Shown in pieces: positions 1 to 9,022 of a stretch of 64,000 nt of DNA. This DNA comes from CG2-30-46-19 sp034414555 (GTDB lineage Bacteria; Chloroflexota; Dehalococcoidia; GIF9; AB-539-J10): positions 100,944 to 164,943 of the forward strand of contig DAOUMA010000020.1 in assembly GCA_034414555.1 (NCBI GenBank). The letters run 5' to 3'. The position numbers and the translations under genes were made by a program. The first letter of the stretch is position 1. Every line of letters starts with the position of its first letter. Under the pieces are notes generated by a model that saw only the letters and a program-made list of their open reading frames with translations, had not been told where the DNA came from and did not search any database.

Positions 1-75
1 GGCTCTTAGCGCCGTTGCTGCAGCTACAGTGGTCTTGCCTACCCCTCCTTTGCCGGTATACAGGATAATTCTCAT
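1..75 (-). CDS. ArsA-like ATPase, N-terminal fragment (cut by window edge)
   Basis: The minus strand starts with ATG at 75 and reads 25 codons to the window edge. The peptide begins MRIILYTGKGGVGKTT, which is the deviant Walker A (P-loop) of the ArsA/MinD ATPase class. The LYTGKGGVGKTT form is closest to ArsA/GET3-type anion-transport or tail-anchor ATPases, but MinD or CooC relatives are possible because only the P-loop is visible. It is divergent from gatC, with about 90 bases between the two starts. Confidence 0.75.
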   Translation of the reverse strand, partial: MRIILYTGKGGVGKTTVAAATALRA

Positions 76-167
76 TTCGCTTATTATAAGCTTCTTCAAA
101 CAGAGTGAGCAACTATTGTCCGACGATAAAGCGTGATGCTACAATTGCAGCGTTCGGGAATATCAAG

Positions 168-455
168 ATGAAATTAAGTCGCAAGCAAGTAGAGCATGTA
201 GCCTGGTTAGCACGTCTGGGTTTAAGCGAAGATGAAATCGAGAAATTTACAGTTGAGCTATCCAATATTCTGGAAAATTTTGAGATACTTAATCAGGTGG
301 ACACAGCTGATGTGCCACCGGCAACTCATGCAGTTCCATTACAAAGCGTTTTCAGGGAAGACCAGAGTTTTCCTTCATATCCTCAAAGCGATGTCCTTGC
401 TAATGCTCCCAAAAGGGAAGAGGGCTGCTTTAAGGTGAAGCCAGTTTTGGAGTAG
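168..455 (+). CDS. gatC: Asp/Glu-tRNA amidotransferase subunit GatC
   Basis: A 95-residue protein starting MKLSRKQVEHVAWLARLGL, the usual GatC opening, so the ATG at 168 is preferred over the in-frame ATG at 105. GatC is the small belt subunit that stabilises GatA and joins it to GatB in the complex that converts Glu-tRNA(Gln) and Asp-tRNA(Asn) to the amides. The C-terminal half has the expected Pro-rich segment ending in REEGCFKVKPVLE. It lies two genes upstream of gatA, with a plsY-like gene between. gatB is not in the window. Confidence 0.93.
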   Translation: MKLSRKQVEHVAWLARLGLSEDEIEKFTVELSNILENFEILNQVDTADVPPATHAVPLQSVFREDQSFPSYPQSDVLANAPKREEGCFKVKPVLE

Positions 456-473
456 GCATCTTAGTTAGGATAA

Positions 474-1091
474 ATGATTAATGCCGTTGCTGTAGTCTGT
501 GGCTATCTGCTTGGTTCTATTCCTTCAGCTTACCTTGCTGCTCGCCTCAAAAAAGGGATAGACATTCGTAATGTCGGAGGCAGGACTGTGGGGGCGCTGA
601 ATGTCTACTATGAAGTAGGGCTTGCAGCCGGAATACTTGTTTTGCTGGTTGACATTGGCAAGGGGATAGCGGCGGTTCTCTTAGCTCGCTGGCTCGGCGT
701 TGATTTAGTATTTCAACTTCTTGCCGGGCTGGCTGCTGTGTTAGGTCACATTTTCCCCGTTTTTCTCAAGTTCCATGGTGGCCGGGGAGGAGCCACTACC
801 ATAGGTGTCCTCCTTATTTTATTGCCCAAGGCAATTCCCTTCTGGCTTGGTACATGTGTCATAGTGTTGCTTATTACCCGCAATATAACTTTCTGCTACA
901 GTATGGGGTTCATTTGTTTCCCCGTTGTGGCTGGGTTAATCTACGGCGATGTATCTTTAGTGGCTTTCTCTCTAGGGTTACCACTATTCCTGGGGATAAG
1001 GTATATTCCCAGGCTGAGCGAGATGCATTCAAAAGCTGGCGGCAGTTGGCGGAAAGTCATCTCCCGCAGTAGCGTTATGGAGAGGCTTTAA
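474..1091 (+). CDS. plsY: PlsY-like glycerol-3-phosphate acyltransferase
   Basis: A 205-residue polytopic membrane protein. PlsY transfers an acyl group from acyl-phosphate to glycerol-3-phosphate, the first step of phospholipid synthesis. Two family motifs are clear: GSIPSAYLAA near the N terminus and GHIFPVFLKFHGGRGGATT near residue 100, the Gly-rich acyl-phosphate site. The motif that is normally GSGNxGATN is altered to NVGGRTVGALNVY, so substrate use may differ. It sits 18 bases after gatC and 5 before gatA, so all three are probably co-transcribed. Confidence 0.8.
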   Translation: MINAVAVVCGYLLGSIPSAYLAARLKKGIDIRNVGGRTVGALNVYYEVGLAAGILVLLVDIGKGIAAVLLARWLGVDLVFQLLAGLAAVLGHIFPVFLKFHGGRGGATTIGVLLILLPKAIPFWLGTCVIVLLITRNITFCYSMGFICFPVVAGLIYGDVSLVAFSLGLPLFLGIRYIPRLSEMHSKAGGSWRKVISRSSVMERL

Positions 1092-1096
1092 GTTTT

Positions 1097-2557
1097 ATGA
1101 ACAAGCTTTGTCAACTGACTATCCACGAAGCTCACGAACTTCTTAAACGAGGTGAGATTTCCTCGGTCGACCTTACCAAAGCTACACTGGAGCGTATCGC
1201 TGAGGTAGAGGACAAAATTCATGCCTGCGTCACTGTTACCGAAGACATTGCTTTAAGGCAAGCTGAGGAGGCGGATGGTTATATACGGAATGGCAATATT
1301 ACGCCGTTAGCTGGTGTGCCTATGTTAATCAAGGATGTTATCTGCACCGAGGGAATACGAACTACCTGTTCTTCAAAGATACTGGAAAACTTCGTTCCGC
1401 CTTACGATGCCACAGTGATAAAGAAACTGAAGACGCAAAAAGCAGTGGTATTAGGCAAGGCGAATATGGATGAATTTGCCATGGGCTCTTCTACAGAGCA
1501 TTCTGCCTTTTTCCCCACTCACAACCCCTGGAATCTAAACTATGTTCCCGGTGGTAGCAGTGGTGGCCCTGCCGCTGCTGTGGCTGCCGATGAAGCCGTC
1601 TACGCTCTTGGCTCTGATACCGGCGGCAGCATACGCCAGCCGGCAGGATTTTGTGGGGTAGTGGGTCTAAAGCCCACTTATGGGCGGGTGAGCCGTTTTG
1701 GTTTGGTTGCCTTCGCCAGCTCCCTCGACCAGATTGGACCGATAACCAAGGATGTTACCGATTGCGCCCTGGTGATGAATGCTATTGCGGGATATGATTC
1801 TATGGACTCCACCTCAGTGGATTACCCGGTACCGAATTATGTTTCTTATTTAATGCGTGACCTTAAGGGGCTACGTATTGGCATTCCCCGGGAATACTTT
1901 GTGGAAGGGATGCAAGAAGGGGTAAAGTCAGCTTTGGAAATGGCGATAAAGAAGCTTGAGGAGCTAGGTGCCGAAATAGACTGGGAAGTCTCTTTACCAC
2001 ACACCAAATATGCCTTAGCAGTCTACTATATAGTTGCCCCGTCTGAGGCTTCGGCGAACCTGGCTCGCTATGATGGAGTTAAATATGGCTTCTCGGAGCA
2101 AAATGCCAGCAGTGTGATAGAGGCGACGGAAAAGACACGGCAATTTGGCTTTGGAACTGAGGTCAAGCGGAGAATAATGTTGGGTACCTACGCTCTGTCC
2201 GCTGGCTATTATGATGCTTATTACCTCAAGGCGCAGAAGGTGCGTACCTTGATAAAACAGGAATTTGAACAAGCTTTTGAGAAGTATGATGCCCTGGTTA
2301 CCCCGACATCGCCCACGGTGGCATTCAAATTGGGTGAGAAGCTGGAAGACCCGATGCAAATGTATTTGAGCGATGTCTGCACCTTGCCCATAAATATCGC
2401 TGGCATTCCCGCCATCTCTATACCCGCTGGATTTGCCCATGGTTTACCTGTCGGTATGCAGGTCCTGGGCAAGCCGTTCAATGAGGAAACAATACTGCGT
2501 ATTGCCTTTGCCTATGAGCAGGCAACTGATTGGCACAAAAAGAGACCGGAAATATAA
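1097..2557 (+). CDS. gatA: Asp/Glu-tRNA amidotransferase subunit GatA
   Basis: A 486-residue amidase-signature protein, normal length for GatA. It hydrolyses glutamine and feeds ammonia to GatB for amidation of mischarged tRNA. The Ser-cisSer-Lys triad is visible: Lys79 in PMLIKDV, Ser154 in PGGSSGG and Ser178 in DTGGSIRQP. The start ATG at 1097 follows the plsY-like stop by 5 bases. The indirect amidation route suggests that GlnRS and/or AsnRS may be lacking; this is inference. Confidence 0.97.
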   Translation: MNKLCQLTIHEAHELLKRGEISSVDLTKATLERIAEVEDKIHACVTVTEDIALRQAEEADGYIRNGNITPLAGVPMLIKDVICTEGIRTTCSSKILENFVPPYDATVIKKLKTQKAVVLGKANMDEFAMGSSTEHSAFFPTHNPWNLNYVPGGSSGGPAAAVAADEAVYALGSDTGGSIRQPAGFCGVVGLKPTYGRVSRFGLVAFASSLDQIGPITKDVTDCALVMNAIAGYDSMDSTSVDYPVPNYVSYLMRDLKGLRIGIPREYFVEGMQEGVKSALEMAIKKLEELGAEIDWEVSLPHTKYALAVYYIVAPSEASANLARYDGVKYGFSEQNASSVIEATEKTRQFGFGTEVKRRIMLGTYALSAGYYDAYYLKAQKVRTLIKQEFEQAFEKYDALVTPTSPTVAFKLGEKLEDPMQMYLSDVCTLPINIAGIPAISIPAGFAHGLPVGMQVLGKPFNEETILRIAFAYEQATDWHKKRPEI

Positions 2558-2589
2558 ACAACAAATTTCAAATATCTGATTAAAAAGAC

Positions 2590-2618
2590 TTGACAGAATA
2601 CACGGAAGCGTGTATGGT
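2590..2618 (+). promoter_or_regulatory. Promoter of the restriction-modification pair with internal palindrome
   Basis: TTGACA (2590-2595) is followed after 17 bases by TATGGT (2613-2618), about 48 bases before the methyltransferase ATG. The spacer contains a perfect inverted repeat, ATACACG-GAAG-CGTGTAT (2598-2615), that reaches into the -10 box. A protein bound there would block RNA polymerase, so this is a candidate operator for self-control of the R-M pair. Confidence 0.6.
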
Positions 2619-2665
2619 TAAATAAAAAGATAAGTAAGTCAGCAAAGAAGACGAGGCGGTTAATT

Positions 2666-3691
2666 ATGGAAGAAATTAAGCACATAAAGTTTTTGAACAG
2701 AATTATATGTGGCAATAATTTGGAACTGCTTGGGGATATTCCAGATAAAAGTATAAATTTGGTTATAACATCTCCACCCTATTACAAACAGCGGGATTAT
2801 GGTGAGGGAATAGGGAATGAGAGAACCGTCGAAGAGTATATCGAAAATTTGTGCAAAGTCTTCCATGAATGTGTTAGAGTAGTCAAAGATGATGGCAGTA
2901 TTGTATTCAACATCGGGGATAAATATGAAAACGCAAATCTTTTGTTAGCACCGTATAGATTTGCTATCGAAGTCTTAGAAAAAGAGCCCGTAAAGCTTGC
3001 AAATAACATCACTTGGGTTAAACTAAACCCCACCCCTAGACAATTCAAAAGAAGACTTGTGAGTAGCACGGAGCCTTTTTTCCATTTTGTTAAGTCCGAT
3101 AGTTACTATTACAACATAAATGAGTTTATGAGCCGTTTAGCTATTATAGAGCGGAAAAACAATAAAAGTAGTAATAACATAGGTAAAACATATGTCGAAC
3201 TGATAGAAAGCTCCTCACTATCAGAGGAACAAAAAAATATGGCAAAAGAAGAACTATTAGAGGTAATTCAAGAAGTTAAAACGGGTAAAATAGATAGTTT
3301 TCGTATGAAAATAAGAGGCATCCATTCCTCACCTTTTGGAGGACAAGACGGAGGCAGGAAAATTCAGTTAATGAAGAAGGGTTTTACTATAATAAGAATA
3401 CACGGAGATGCCCTAAAGCGTGATGTGATTGAGTGTCCAGTAGAGACAATAAAAGGCTGTAAGCATCCAGCGATATACCCTGAGTATATAATTCAGGAAT
3501 TACTTAAACTACTTACGCGGAAAGGTGATGTAGTTTTAGACCCCTTCATGGGCTCTGGAACTACGGCTGTAGCCTGTAAGAAGTTATGCCGGAACTACAT
3601 AGGATTTGAAATCAACGCGGATTATTGTAAGTATGCCGAAGAAAGAATAAAAAACATTGAATATCAACCGTCTATAGAGGGACTTTCATGA
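2666..3691 (+). CDS. Type II DNA methyltransferase, beta class
   Basis: A 341-residue S-adenosylmethionine-dependent DNA methylase. Motif IV, TSPPY (residues 35-39), comes first, and the SAM-binding motif DPFMGSG (residues 292-298) is near the C terminus. This circular order, with the target-recognition region between, marks the beta class. TSPPY is common in N4-cytosine methylases, though N6-adenine cannot be excluded. The gene ends ATGA with the next ORF (4-base overlap), so methylase and nuclease are translationally coupled. Both genes are clearly richer in A+T than their neighbours, consistent with recent transfer. Confidence 0.9.
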   Translation: MEEIKHIKFLNRIICGNNLELLGDIPDKSINLVITSPPYYKQRDYGEGIGNERTVEEYIENLCKVFHECVRVVKDDGSIVFNIGDKYENANLLLAPYRFAIEVLEKEPVKLANNITWVKLNPTPRQFKRRLVSSTEPFFHFVKSDSYYYNINEFMSRLAIIERKNNKSSNNIGKTYVELIESSSLSEEQKNMAKEELLEVIQEVKTGKIDSFRMKIRGIHSSPFGGQDGGRKIQLMKKGFTIIRIHGDALKRDVIECPVETIKGCKHPAIYPEYIIQELLKLLTRKGDVVLDPFMGSGTTAVACKKLCRNYIGFEINADYCKYAEERIKNIEYQPSIEGLS

Positions 3692-4863
3692 AAGAAACCA
3701 AAGATCCTACTCAAATACTTGAACATACTTACAGACAAGCTACTGAGGAAATTACAAAAGACGATGGTAAATCTTTTCTGAATACACTCAACAGGGAACA
3801 AAAAGAATGGCTGATTACAATAGCAGACAAATGCGAATCGCTTAAGGCGGTAGTTACAACACTCGCAACAAGTCTAACAAAGAAAATAGAAAGCCCTAAG
3901 CAAGATGTAAGATGCCACAAGATTGGACTGGAAGGTGGTTATTCAGGAAGAACATTTGATACCAATTATATAACACCGTTTTTCAAAAGGAAATTTCGAA
4001 GATTATCTATGAAGGAAAGTGGCTGGCTAACTAGGTCTATTGAACAAGCACACGCCTTTACTCTTGACTTCCCAGGTAAGATTAGAGACAAAAATGTAAA
4101 ACAATCTTTTTTACAAATTCTGAATGATATTGAAGAAAATAAAGCCGACCCACAGAAATATCTGGTAGGTTTGCTCATACTTCTAATACAACAAACTGCT
4201 ATAACTCAAACAAAATTTACCCATGCTATTTCTAGAGAAACGGTAACTATTGAATCAATAATAAAATGCTTAAAATCACACTTTTTCGGAGGATACAGTG
4301 TTTGGGGTGCGTCCCGGCTACCAGTCGTAGCAATATACTCAATATACCAAATATTAATGAATGATGTTACACGATACCAAGGTAAGAAGCTTCAACCAAT
4401 AAGAAGCCATTTAGCTCCAGATGTGCGTTCAAGAGCTATTGGAGATATAGAAGTAACTGGTGGCAACGGCGAATACTTTGAAGCTGTTGAAATCAAACAT
4501 AACATACCTATCAATTCTGCAATAATCGAGGACGCATACCAGAAATTCAAGGACACCCCTATCACACGCTATTACTTGTTAACGACGGCAGAACCCGATA
4601 CTGAAAGTGGAGAAGAGGAACAGGTTAGAGCTCTAATAGCGAAAATTAGAAAAGAACATGGGTGTGAGATAATAGTTAATGGAATAATACCATCGTTAAA
4701 GTATTATCTGAGGCTATTACCAAATCCTGTGAATTTTATAGAAAGATACACAGATAATTTAGGGGTAGAGTTCTCTAAAACTACAGAGATTAAAGAGCAA
4801 CATCTAGCAGAGTGGGGAGGAATTATCAAAGAACTAACTAAAAACGCAATTTCAACGGAGTAA
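3688..4863 (+). CDS. Probable type II restriction endonuclease (PD-(D/E)xK)
   Basis: A 391-residue protein that overlaps the methylase stop. Its middle carries the pattern of a PD-(D/E)xK nuclease: Asp253 in IGDIEV, then Glu268-Ile-Lys270 in AVEIKH. The spacing and the surrounding hydrophobic strands fit a Mg2+-dependent restriction endonuclease core. It should cut the site protected by its partner methylase. I do not recognise the specificity. Low GC and frequent AAA/ATA codons match the methylase and set both apart from the flanking housekeeping genes. Confidence 0.78.
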   Translation: MKETKDPTQILEHTYRQATEEITKDDGKSFLNTLNREQKEWLITIADKCESLKAVVTTLATSLTKKIESPKQDVRCHKIGLEGGYSGRTFDTNYITPFFKRKFRRLSMKESGWLTRSIEQAHAFTLDFPGKIRDKNVKQSFLQILNDIEENKADPQKYLVGLLILLIQQTAITQTKFTHAISRETVTIESIIKCLKSHFFGGYSVWGASRLPVVAIYSIYQILMNDVTRYQGKKLQPIRSHLAPDVRSRAIGDIEVTGGNGEYFEAVEIKHNIPINSAIIEDAYQKFKDTPITRYYLLTTAEPDTESGEEEQVRALIAKIRKEHGCEIIVNGIIPSLKYYLRLLPNPVNFIERYTDNLGVEFSKTTEIKEQHLAEWGGIIKELTKNAISTE

Positions 4864-4941
4864 TGATAATACCACCTCCACAAGTAAAATAACTCCCAAG
4901 CAAACAGCCTAGCATTGCAAAGTCGAGACAAGTCTTTTATA

Positions 4942-5012
4942 AGAGGGGCGAAGCCTCTCTTAAATAAATTCTTCCCCTTCCCTTGTTAAGGGAGGGGGAT
5001 ATAAGGGGAGGG
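4942..5012. repeat. Hairpin repeat, copy 1
   Basis: Two adjacent hairpins: AGAGG-GGCGAAG-CCTCT (4942 on), then a CCCTT/AAGGG stem within a C-rich/G-rich stretch ending in GGGGAGGG. A related longer copy lies at 20524-20650 (same order of hairpin, AT-rich link, then CCCC...GGGGGAT block). It looks like a dispersed non-coding repeat at the end of the R-M unit. Confidence 0.6.
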
Positions 5013-5030
5013 TTACCTGAATAAAAAGCT

Positions 5031-5252
5031 ATGAGTGATCTGAAAGTCACCTGCTATTCAGGCCATACCTATGCCGAACGACCACAATCTTTCCTGTGGC
5101 AGGGTAAAGAATATAAGGTTAAGGAGATAGAAAAAGCATGGGAAGAGCCTGGTAAAAGGTTGTTTAAGGTTACTACGGATAGAGGTAAATTATTTGAGTT
5201 ATGCTACAATGAAGCAGATGGCCAATGGTCAGCTATTGAGCTGGTAGCTTAG
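5031..5252 (+). CDS. Small conserved protein, DUF6504-like
   Basis: A 73-residue soluble protein starting MSDLKVTCYSGHTYAERP. The core FLWQGKEYKVKEIEKAWEEP followed by FKVTTDRGKLFEL resembles the small beta-rich DUF6504 type, whose function is unknown. It has no signal peptide or membrane segment. It lies 8 bases upstream of the Lrp-like regulator, so it is probably the first gene of that operon. Confidence 0.65.
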   Translation: MSDLKVTCYSGHTYAERPQSFLWQGKEYKVKEIEKAWEEPGKRLFKVTTDRGKLFELCYNEADGQWSAIELVA

Positions 5253-5260
5253 GAGGCGAT

Positions 5261-5740
5261 ATGAACGAAATCTTTGAGATTCTGGAGGATAACGCTCGGG
5301 CAACCCCGGAGCAAATTGCTGCTATGGTTGATATATCTGCCGGCAAGGTAAAAAGCATAATCAAGAAAGCTGAGGAAGATAAAACTATTCTGAAATATAA
5401 GACCATAATTAACTGGGCTAAATTAGGCCGGGAAGAGGTGTTGGCGTTAATTGAGGTTAAGGTGGCGCCGCAGCGAGATGTAGGCTTTGATGCTATTGCG
5501 GAGCGTATCTGCCGCTTCCAGGAGGTGTATTCTGCCTACCTGGTTTCGGGCACTTACGACCTGGCGATATTGGCGAAGGGCAAAAACATGCAGGAAATAG
5601 CTGGCTTTGTAACTGGAAAGCTGGCTCCATTGGAAAAAGTGCAAAGCACCACCACCCATTTTCTGCTCAAGCGGTATAAGGATGATGGTGAATTGCTTGA
5701 ACCCACAGAGGAGAATAAACGGCTGCCGTTAAGCCTGTAA
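5261..5740 (+). CDS. Lrp/AsnC-family transcriptional regulator
   Basis: A 159-residue protein with an N-terminal helix-turn-helix (about residues 1-45, with ATPEQIAAMVDISAGKVKS) and a C-terminal RAM ligand-binding/oligomer domain (about 65-145, with the AYLVSGTYDLAIL strand-turn). GGAGG lies 5-10 bases before the ATG. This family senses amino acids and controls their metabolism. The gene directly downstream is an aminotransferase, the likely target. Confidence 0.9.
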   Translation: MNEIFEILEDNARATPEQIAAMVDISAGKVKSIIKKAEEDKTILKYKTIINWAKLGREEVLALIEVKVAPQRDVGFDAIAERICRFQEVYSAYLVSGTYDLAILAKGKNMQEIAGFVTGKLAPLEKVQSTTTHFLLKRYKDDGELLEPTEENKRLPLSL

Positions 5741-5749
5741 TCTACTAGC

Positions 5750-6934
5750 ATGGACACTATTCAGATTAAAACTATGGATAATTTTATTTCACAGAAGGTA
5801 AACAACATATCGCCCTCAGGCATCAGGAAGTTTTTTGACTTACTCTCCTCTCTAGAAGGTGTTATCTCCCTTGGTGTAGGTGAGCCGGACTTTGTTACCC
5901 CATGGCACATCAGGGAAGCTGCTACATATTCCCTGGAGAGGGGTTATACCATGTATACCTCAAACTACGGTATGCTCGAATTGCGTCAAGAGCTGGCAGG
6001 GTACCTGGAACGTCATTATGGGATTAGCTACCAGCATGAGCGAGAAATCCTCGTCACCGTTGGTGTCAGTGAAGGGCTTGACCTTGCGATGCGAGCTATT
6101 CTGAACCCCGGTGATGAAGTGATTATTCCCGAACCATGGTATGTCTCTTATCCGCCCTGTGTCATCCTCGCTGGTGGCATACCGGTATTTGTGCCTACAA
6201 GCAAACAAAATAATTTTGCCCTCAAGGCCGAAGATGTTGAACCCCTGATTAATAAACATACTAAGGCTATCCTCATCGGCTATCCCTCCAATCCCACTGG
6301 CGCAGTGATGCCGCGTGAGGAACTGAGCAAAATCGCCAGGTTAGCTCAAAAATACAACCTCCTGGTGGTTTCAGATGAGATTTATGCCAGGTTGGTCTAT
6401 GGGGTGGAGCACACCTGTTTTGCCAGTCTTCCGGGGATGAAAGAGCAAACCATTTTGCTCGGTGGATTTTCCAAGGCATTTGCCATGACTGGCTGGCGGA
6501 TAGGCTATATAGGTGCTAACCAGCAGCTTATCGAAGCTATGGTCAAGATTCACCAGTATACCATGCTTTGTGTGCCAACGATGTCGCAAATGGCTGCTAT
6601 CGAGGCATTAAGGTCTGGTGACGATGATGTTGACAAAATGGTTAAGGAATATGATAGGCGTCGAAAGTTCATAGTCAAGAGGCTAAATGAAATTGGCCTA
6701 CCTTGTTTTGAACCTAAGGGAGCTTTTTATGCTTTTCCTTCGATAGAGGCTACCGGGATGAATTCCGAAGAGTTTGCCGAAAGGCTACTGATGGAGGAGC
6801 GGGTGGCTGCAGTGCCTGGCTCTGCCTTTGGACAATGCGGCGAAGGCTTTATCCGCTGCTGCTATGCTACCTCCATGGCTAGCATTGAGGAAGCACTGAA
6901 AAGAATGGATAGATTTGTTAAAAAGAACCATTGA
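5750..6934 (+). CDS. PLP-dependent class I/II aminotransferase
   Basis: A 394-residue fold-type I aminotransferase. The catalytic Lys is in GGFSKAFAMTGWRIGY, and the PLP-binding segments YPSNPTGAV and VVSDEIYARL are present. The C-terminal substrate Arg lies in GEGFIRCCYA. It resembles aspartate or aromatic aminotransferases of the PatA/AspC type; the substrate cannot be read from sequence. An in-frame ATG at 5774 is an alternative start. It follows the Lrp-type gene by 9 bases. Confidence 0.92.
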   Translation: MDTIQIKTMDNFISQKVNNISPSGIRKFFDLLSSLEGVISLGVGEPDFVTPWHIREAATYSLERGYTMYTSNYGMLELRQELAGYLERHYGISYQHEREILVTVGVSEGLDLAMRAILNPGDEVIIPEPWYVSYPPCVILAGGIPVFVPTSKQNNFALKAEDVEPLINKHTKAILIGYPSNPTGAVMPREELSKIARLAQKYNLLVVSDEIYARLVYGVEHTCFASLPGMKEQTILLGGFSKAFAMTGWRIGYIGANQQLIEAMVKIHQYTMLCVPTMSQMAAIEALRSGDDDVDKMVKEYDRRRKFIVKRLNEIGLPCFEPKGAFYAFPSIEATGMNSEEFAERLLMEERVAAVPGSAFGQCGEGFIRCCYATSMASIEEALKRMDRFVKKNH

Positions 6935-6945
6935 GGATGGGGAAA

Positions 6946-7668
6946 ATGGGAAAAGAGTTGTATTCTATGTGTGCTAAGTGTGCTAAAAGAATTTGTGAGC
7001 CCTATACCCCGATTAGCACGGAACCACCCCCTGTAGAAGAAGCACCGCTTTTCTGTCCTATGCGGCTTAAACATAGCGTAATTGAAGAGGCTCTGGCTGA
7101 ATATGACAAACCTGATATTAAAGAATTTGCTCGTCTTTCTTCGCTGCAAGAAGCCGAGTGCTATGAATGGGTTCCCACAGGTAGCGGAGATAGCCTGGGG
7201 CTCAGGACTAAATTTCCCCGGTTGGAAGAGACGATGCAATTTGCTCGAAAAAAGGGCTATCACAAATTAGGCATTGCTTTCTGCATCGGGTTGGACAACG
7301 AAGCTCGGATTCTGGACAGGATGCTGGAAAACCACGGTTTCCAGGTAGTATCTGTTTGCTGTAAGGTAGGGATGGTTGATAAGGAGAGGATAGGGCTTAA
7401 AAGGGGAGAAATGATATTAGGGAAAAGAGGTTACATGTGTTATGAGTCTATGTGTAGCCCTATTGCTCAGGCAGAAATTCTAAATTCAGAGGGGGTGGAC
7501 CTGGCTATCCTTCTGGGGCTATGTGTGGGACATGATACTTTGTTTATTAAATATTGTCGGGTTCCAATGACTGTGCTTGCGGTGAAAGATAGGGTATTCG
7601 GGCACAATCCATTGGCTGCCATTTATCTATCCTCTTCACCTTATTATAGTCGACTTATGACTTCCTGA
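6946..7668 (+). CDS. DUF1847 family Cys-rich protein
   Basis: About 240 residues, beginning MGKELYSMCAKCAKRIC. The N-terminal CxxCxxxxC cluster and later Cys residues (SVCCKVGM, CYESMCSPIAQAE, LGLCVGHD) fit the DUF1847 family, thought to bind metal; the function is unknown. Start choices are TTG 6931, ATG 6937 and ATG 6946. The last is preferred because GGATGGGG lies at a good ribosome-binding distance. It follows the aminotransferase closely and is probably in the same transcript. Confidence 0.75.
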   Translation: MGKELYSMCAKCAKRICEPYTPISTEPPPVEEAPLFCPMRLKHSVIEEALAEYDKPDIKEFARLSSLQEAECYEWVPTGSGDSLGLRTKFPRLEETMQFARKKGYHKLGIAFCIGLDNEARILDRMLENHGFQVVSVCCKVGMVDKERIGLKRGEMILGKRGYMCYESMCSPIAQAEILNSEGVDLAILLGLCVGHDTLFIKYCRVPMTVLAVKDRVFGHNPLAAIYLSSSPYYSRLMTS

Positions 7669-7711
7669 AAGAATCAGGAAGATTTATAGAATCGAGTTAA
7701 GATTCCGTCCT

Positions 7712-8686
7712 CTAAAGGAGCCTCATGTTCTCTTTGACTTCCCTCATAGTCTCTTTGGCGATAGCCTCAGCGCGGGTAGCTCCATCAGCGAGAACTTCAG
7801 TAACATAGTTGGGTTTTGCCGCTAAAGCAGCCCTCTTTTCTCGGAAAGGTTCAAGATTTGAGGCGATATTCGCCGCCAATAGTTTCTTGCACTCAACGCA
7901 GCCGATTTTAGCGCTGCGGCAATCCGAGGCAATTTCATCTACTCTATCGGGGGTGAAGAATTTGTGGAGGCTGAAGATGTTGCATATTTCGGGGTGCCCC
8001 TGGTCGGAGCGATAGCGGCGGGCGGGGTCGGTGACTGCAGTCATCACTCTTTCCAGGATTTGTTGTGGGGAAGATGCTATCTCAATGTAGTTATTGTAGC
8101 TTTTGCTCATCTTGCTAACTCCGTCCAGCCCCATTATCAGGGGGAATTGGGTGAGCTTTGCCTGTGGCTCAGGAAATACAAATCCAAAGAGTGAATTAAA
8201 TCGGCGCACTATCTCTCGAGCTAACTCAAGATGAGGAAGCTGGTCTTCGCCTACAGGGACAACCTCTCCCTTGTAAAGGGCAATATCAGCAGTCATAAGC
8301 ACCGGATAGCCTACCAGCCCGTAGTTGACATTATGTGGCTGCATCTTTACTTTCTCTTTAAATGTTGGCACACGCAACAGCCAATTTAGTGGAGTCACCA
8401 TGCTGAACAGGGTATGAAGTTCCGTAACTTGAGGGACATGGGATTGAACAAAGAGGATGCTCTTCTCGGGGTCAATGCCTGCTGCCAGCCAGTCAAGCAC
8501 CATTTCGTGGATATCCTCCTGGAGAGTATCGGTATTTTCCAGCGTGGTAAGGGCGTGGATATCCACCACGCAGTAAATGCAATTGTATTCCTGTTGAAGT
8601 GAAACGCAATTCTGGATGGTTCCCAGGTAATTGCCAATGTGCTGATTACCGGTCGGGCGGAATCCCGAAAAAACACGCTTCTTCAT
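7712..8686 (-). CDS. trpS: Tryptophan-tRNA ligase
   Basis: A 324-residue class I aminoacyl-tRNA synthetase that charges tRNA-Trp. The HIGH-type signature appears as TGNQHIGNYLG near the N terminus and KMSKS as SKMSKSYNNYI near residue 195. GEDQLPHLELAREI is the conserved dimer and ATP segment. Length is normal for bacterial TrpRS. It is convergent with the DUF1847 gene and lies downstream of tRNA-Glu on the same strand. Confidence 0.97.
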   Translation of the reverse strand: MKKRVFSGFRPTGNQHIGNYLGTIQNCVSLQQEYNCIYCVVDIHALTTLENTDTLQEDIHEMVLDWLAAGIDPEKSILFVQSHVPQVTELHTLFSMVTPLNWLLRVPTFKEKVKMQPHNVNYGLVGYPVLMTADIALYKGEVVPVGEDQLPHLELAREIVRRFNSLFGFVFPEPQAKLTQFPLIMGLDGVSKMSKSYNNYIEIASSPQQILERVMTAVTDPARRYRSDQGHPEICNIFSLHKFFTPDRVDEIASDCRSAKIGCVECKKLLAANIASNLEPFREKRAALAAKPNYVTEVLADGATRAEAIAKETMREVKENMRLL

Positions 8687-8802
8687 TTTATGGCGAGAAG
8701 TTTAGCATATGGATAGGCAGCCAGCAAAGATACTTGCTATTCCCATTTTGGAGGAATCGCAGCAGCTCGAGACTGACATATTAAACAGCAAGTGTGAAAA
8801 AT

Positions 8803-8882
<80 letters not shown>

Positions 8883-8886
8883 TATT

Positions 8887-8915
8887 ATTATGGTCTTTGT
8901 AAGCTGAAGGGTCAA
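8887..8915 (-). promoter_or_regulatory. Promoter of tRNA-Glu
   Basis: On the minus strand, TTGACC (8915-8910) and CATAAT (8892-8887) are 17 bases apart, and the tRNA 5' end follows 7 bases later, the expected distance for a sigma-70-type promoter. Confidence 0.65.
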
Positions 8916-9022
8916 GCCAGGGCATGAACAGAAGAAAGTAAGTAGCCTGGTTTCTGGTGTTGTCCTTTGGAAGAGGAAGGATTAGAATAGTTAGCAAATT
9001 GTGGCTTGAAAGGCAAATAGTA

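Noticed and set aside
7661..7681. CTTCCTG/CAGGAAG hairpin as terminator of the DUF1847 gene
   Set aside because: The stem overlaps the stop codon and is not followed by a T run.
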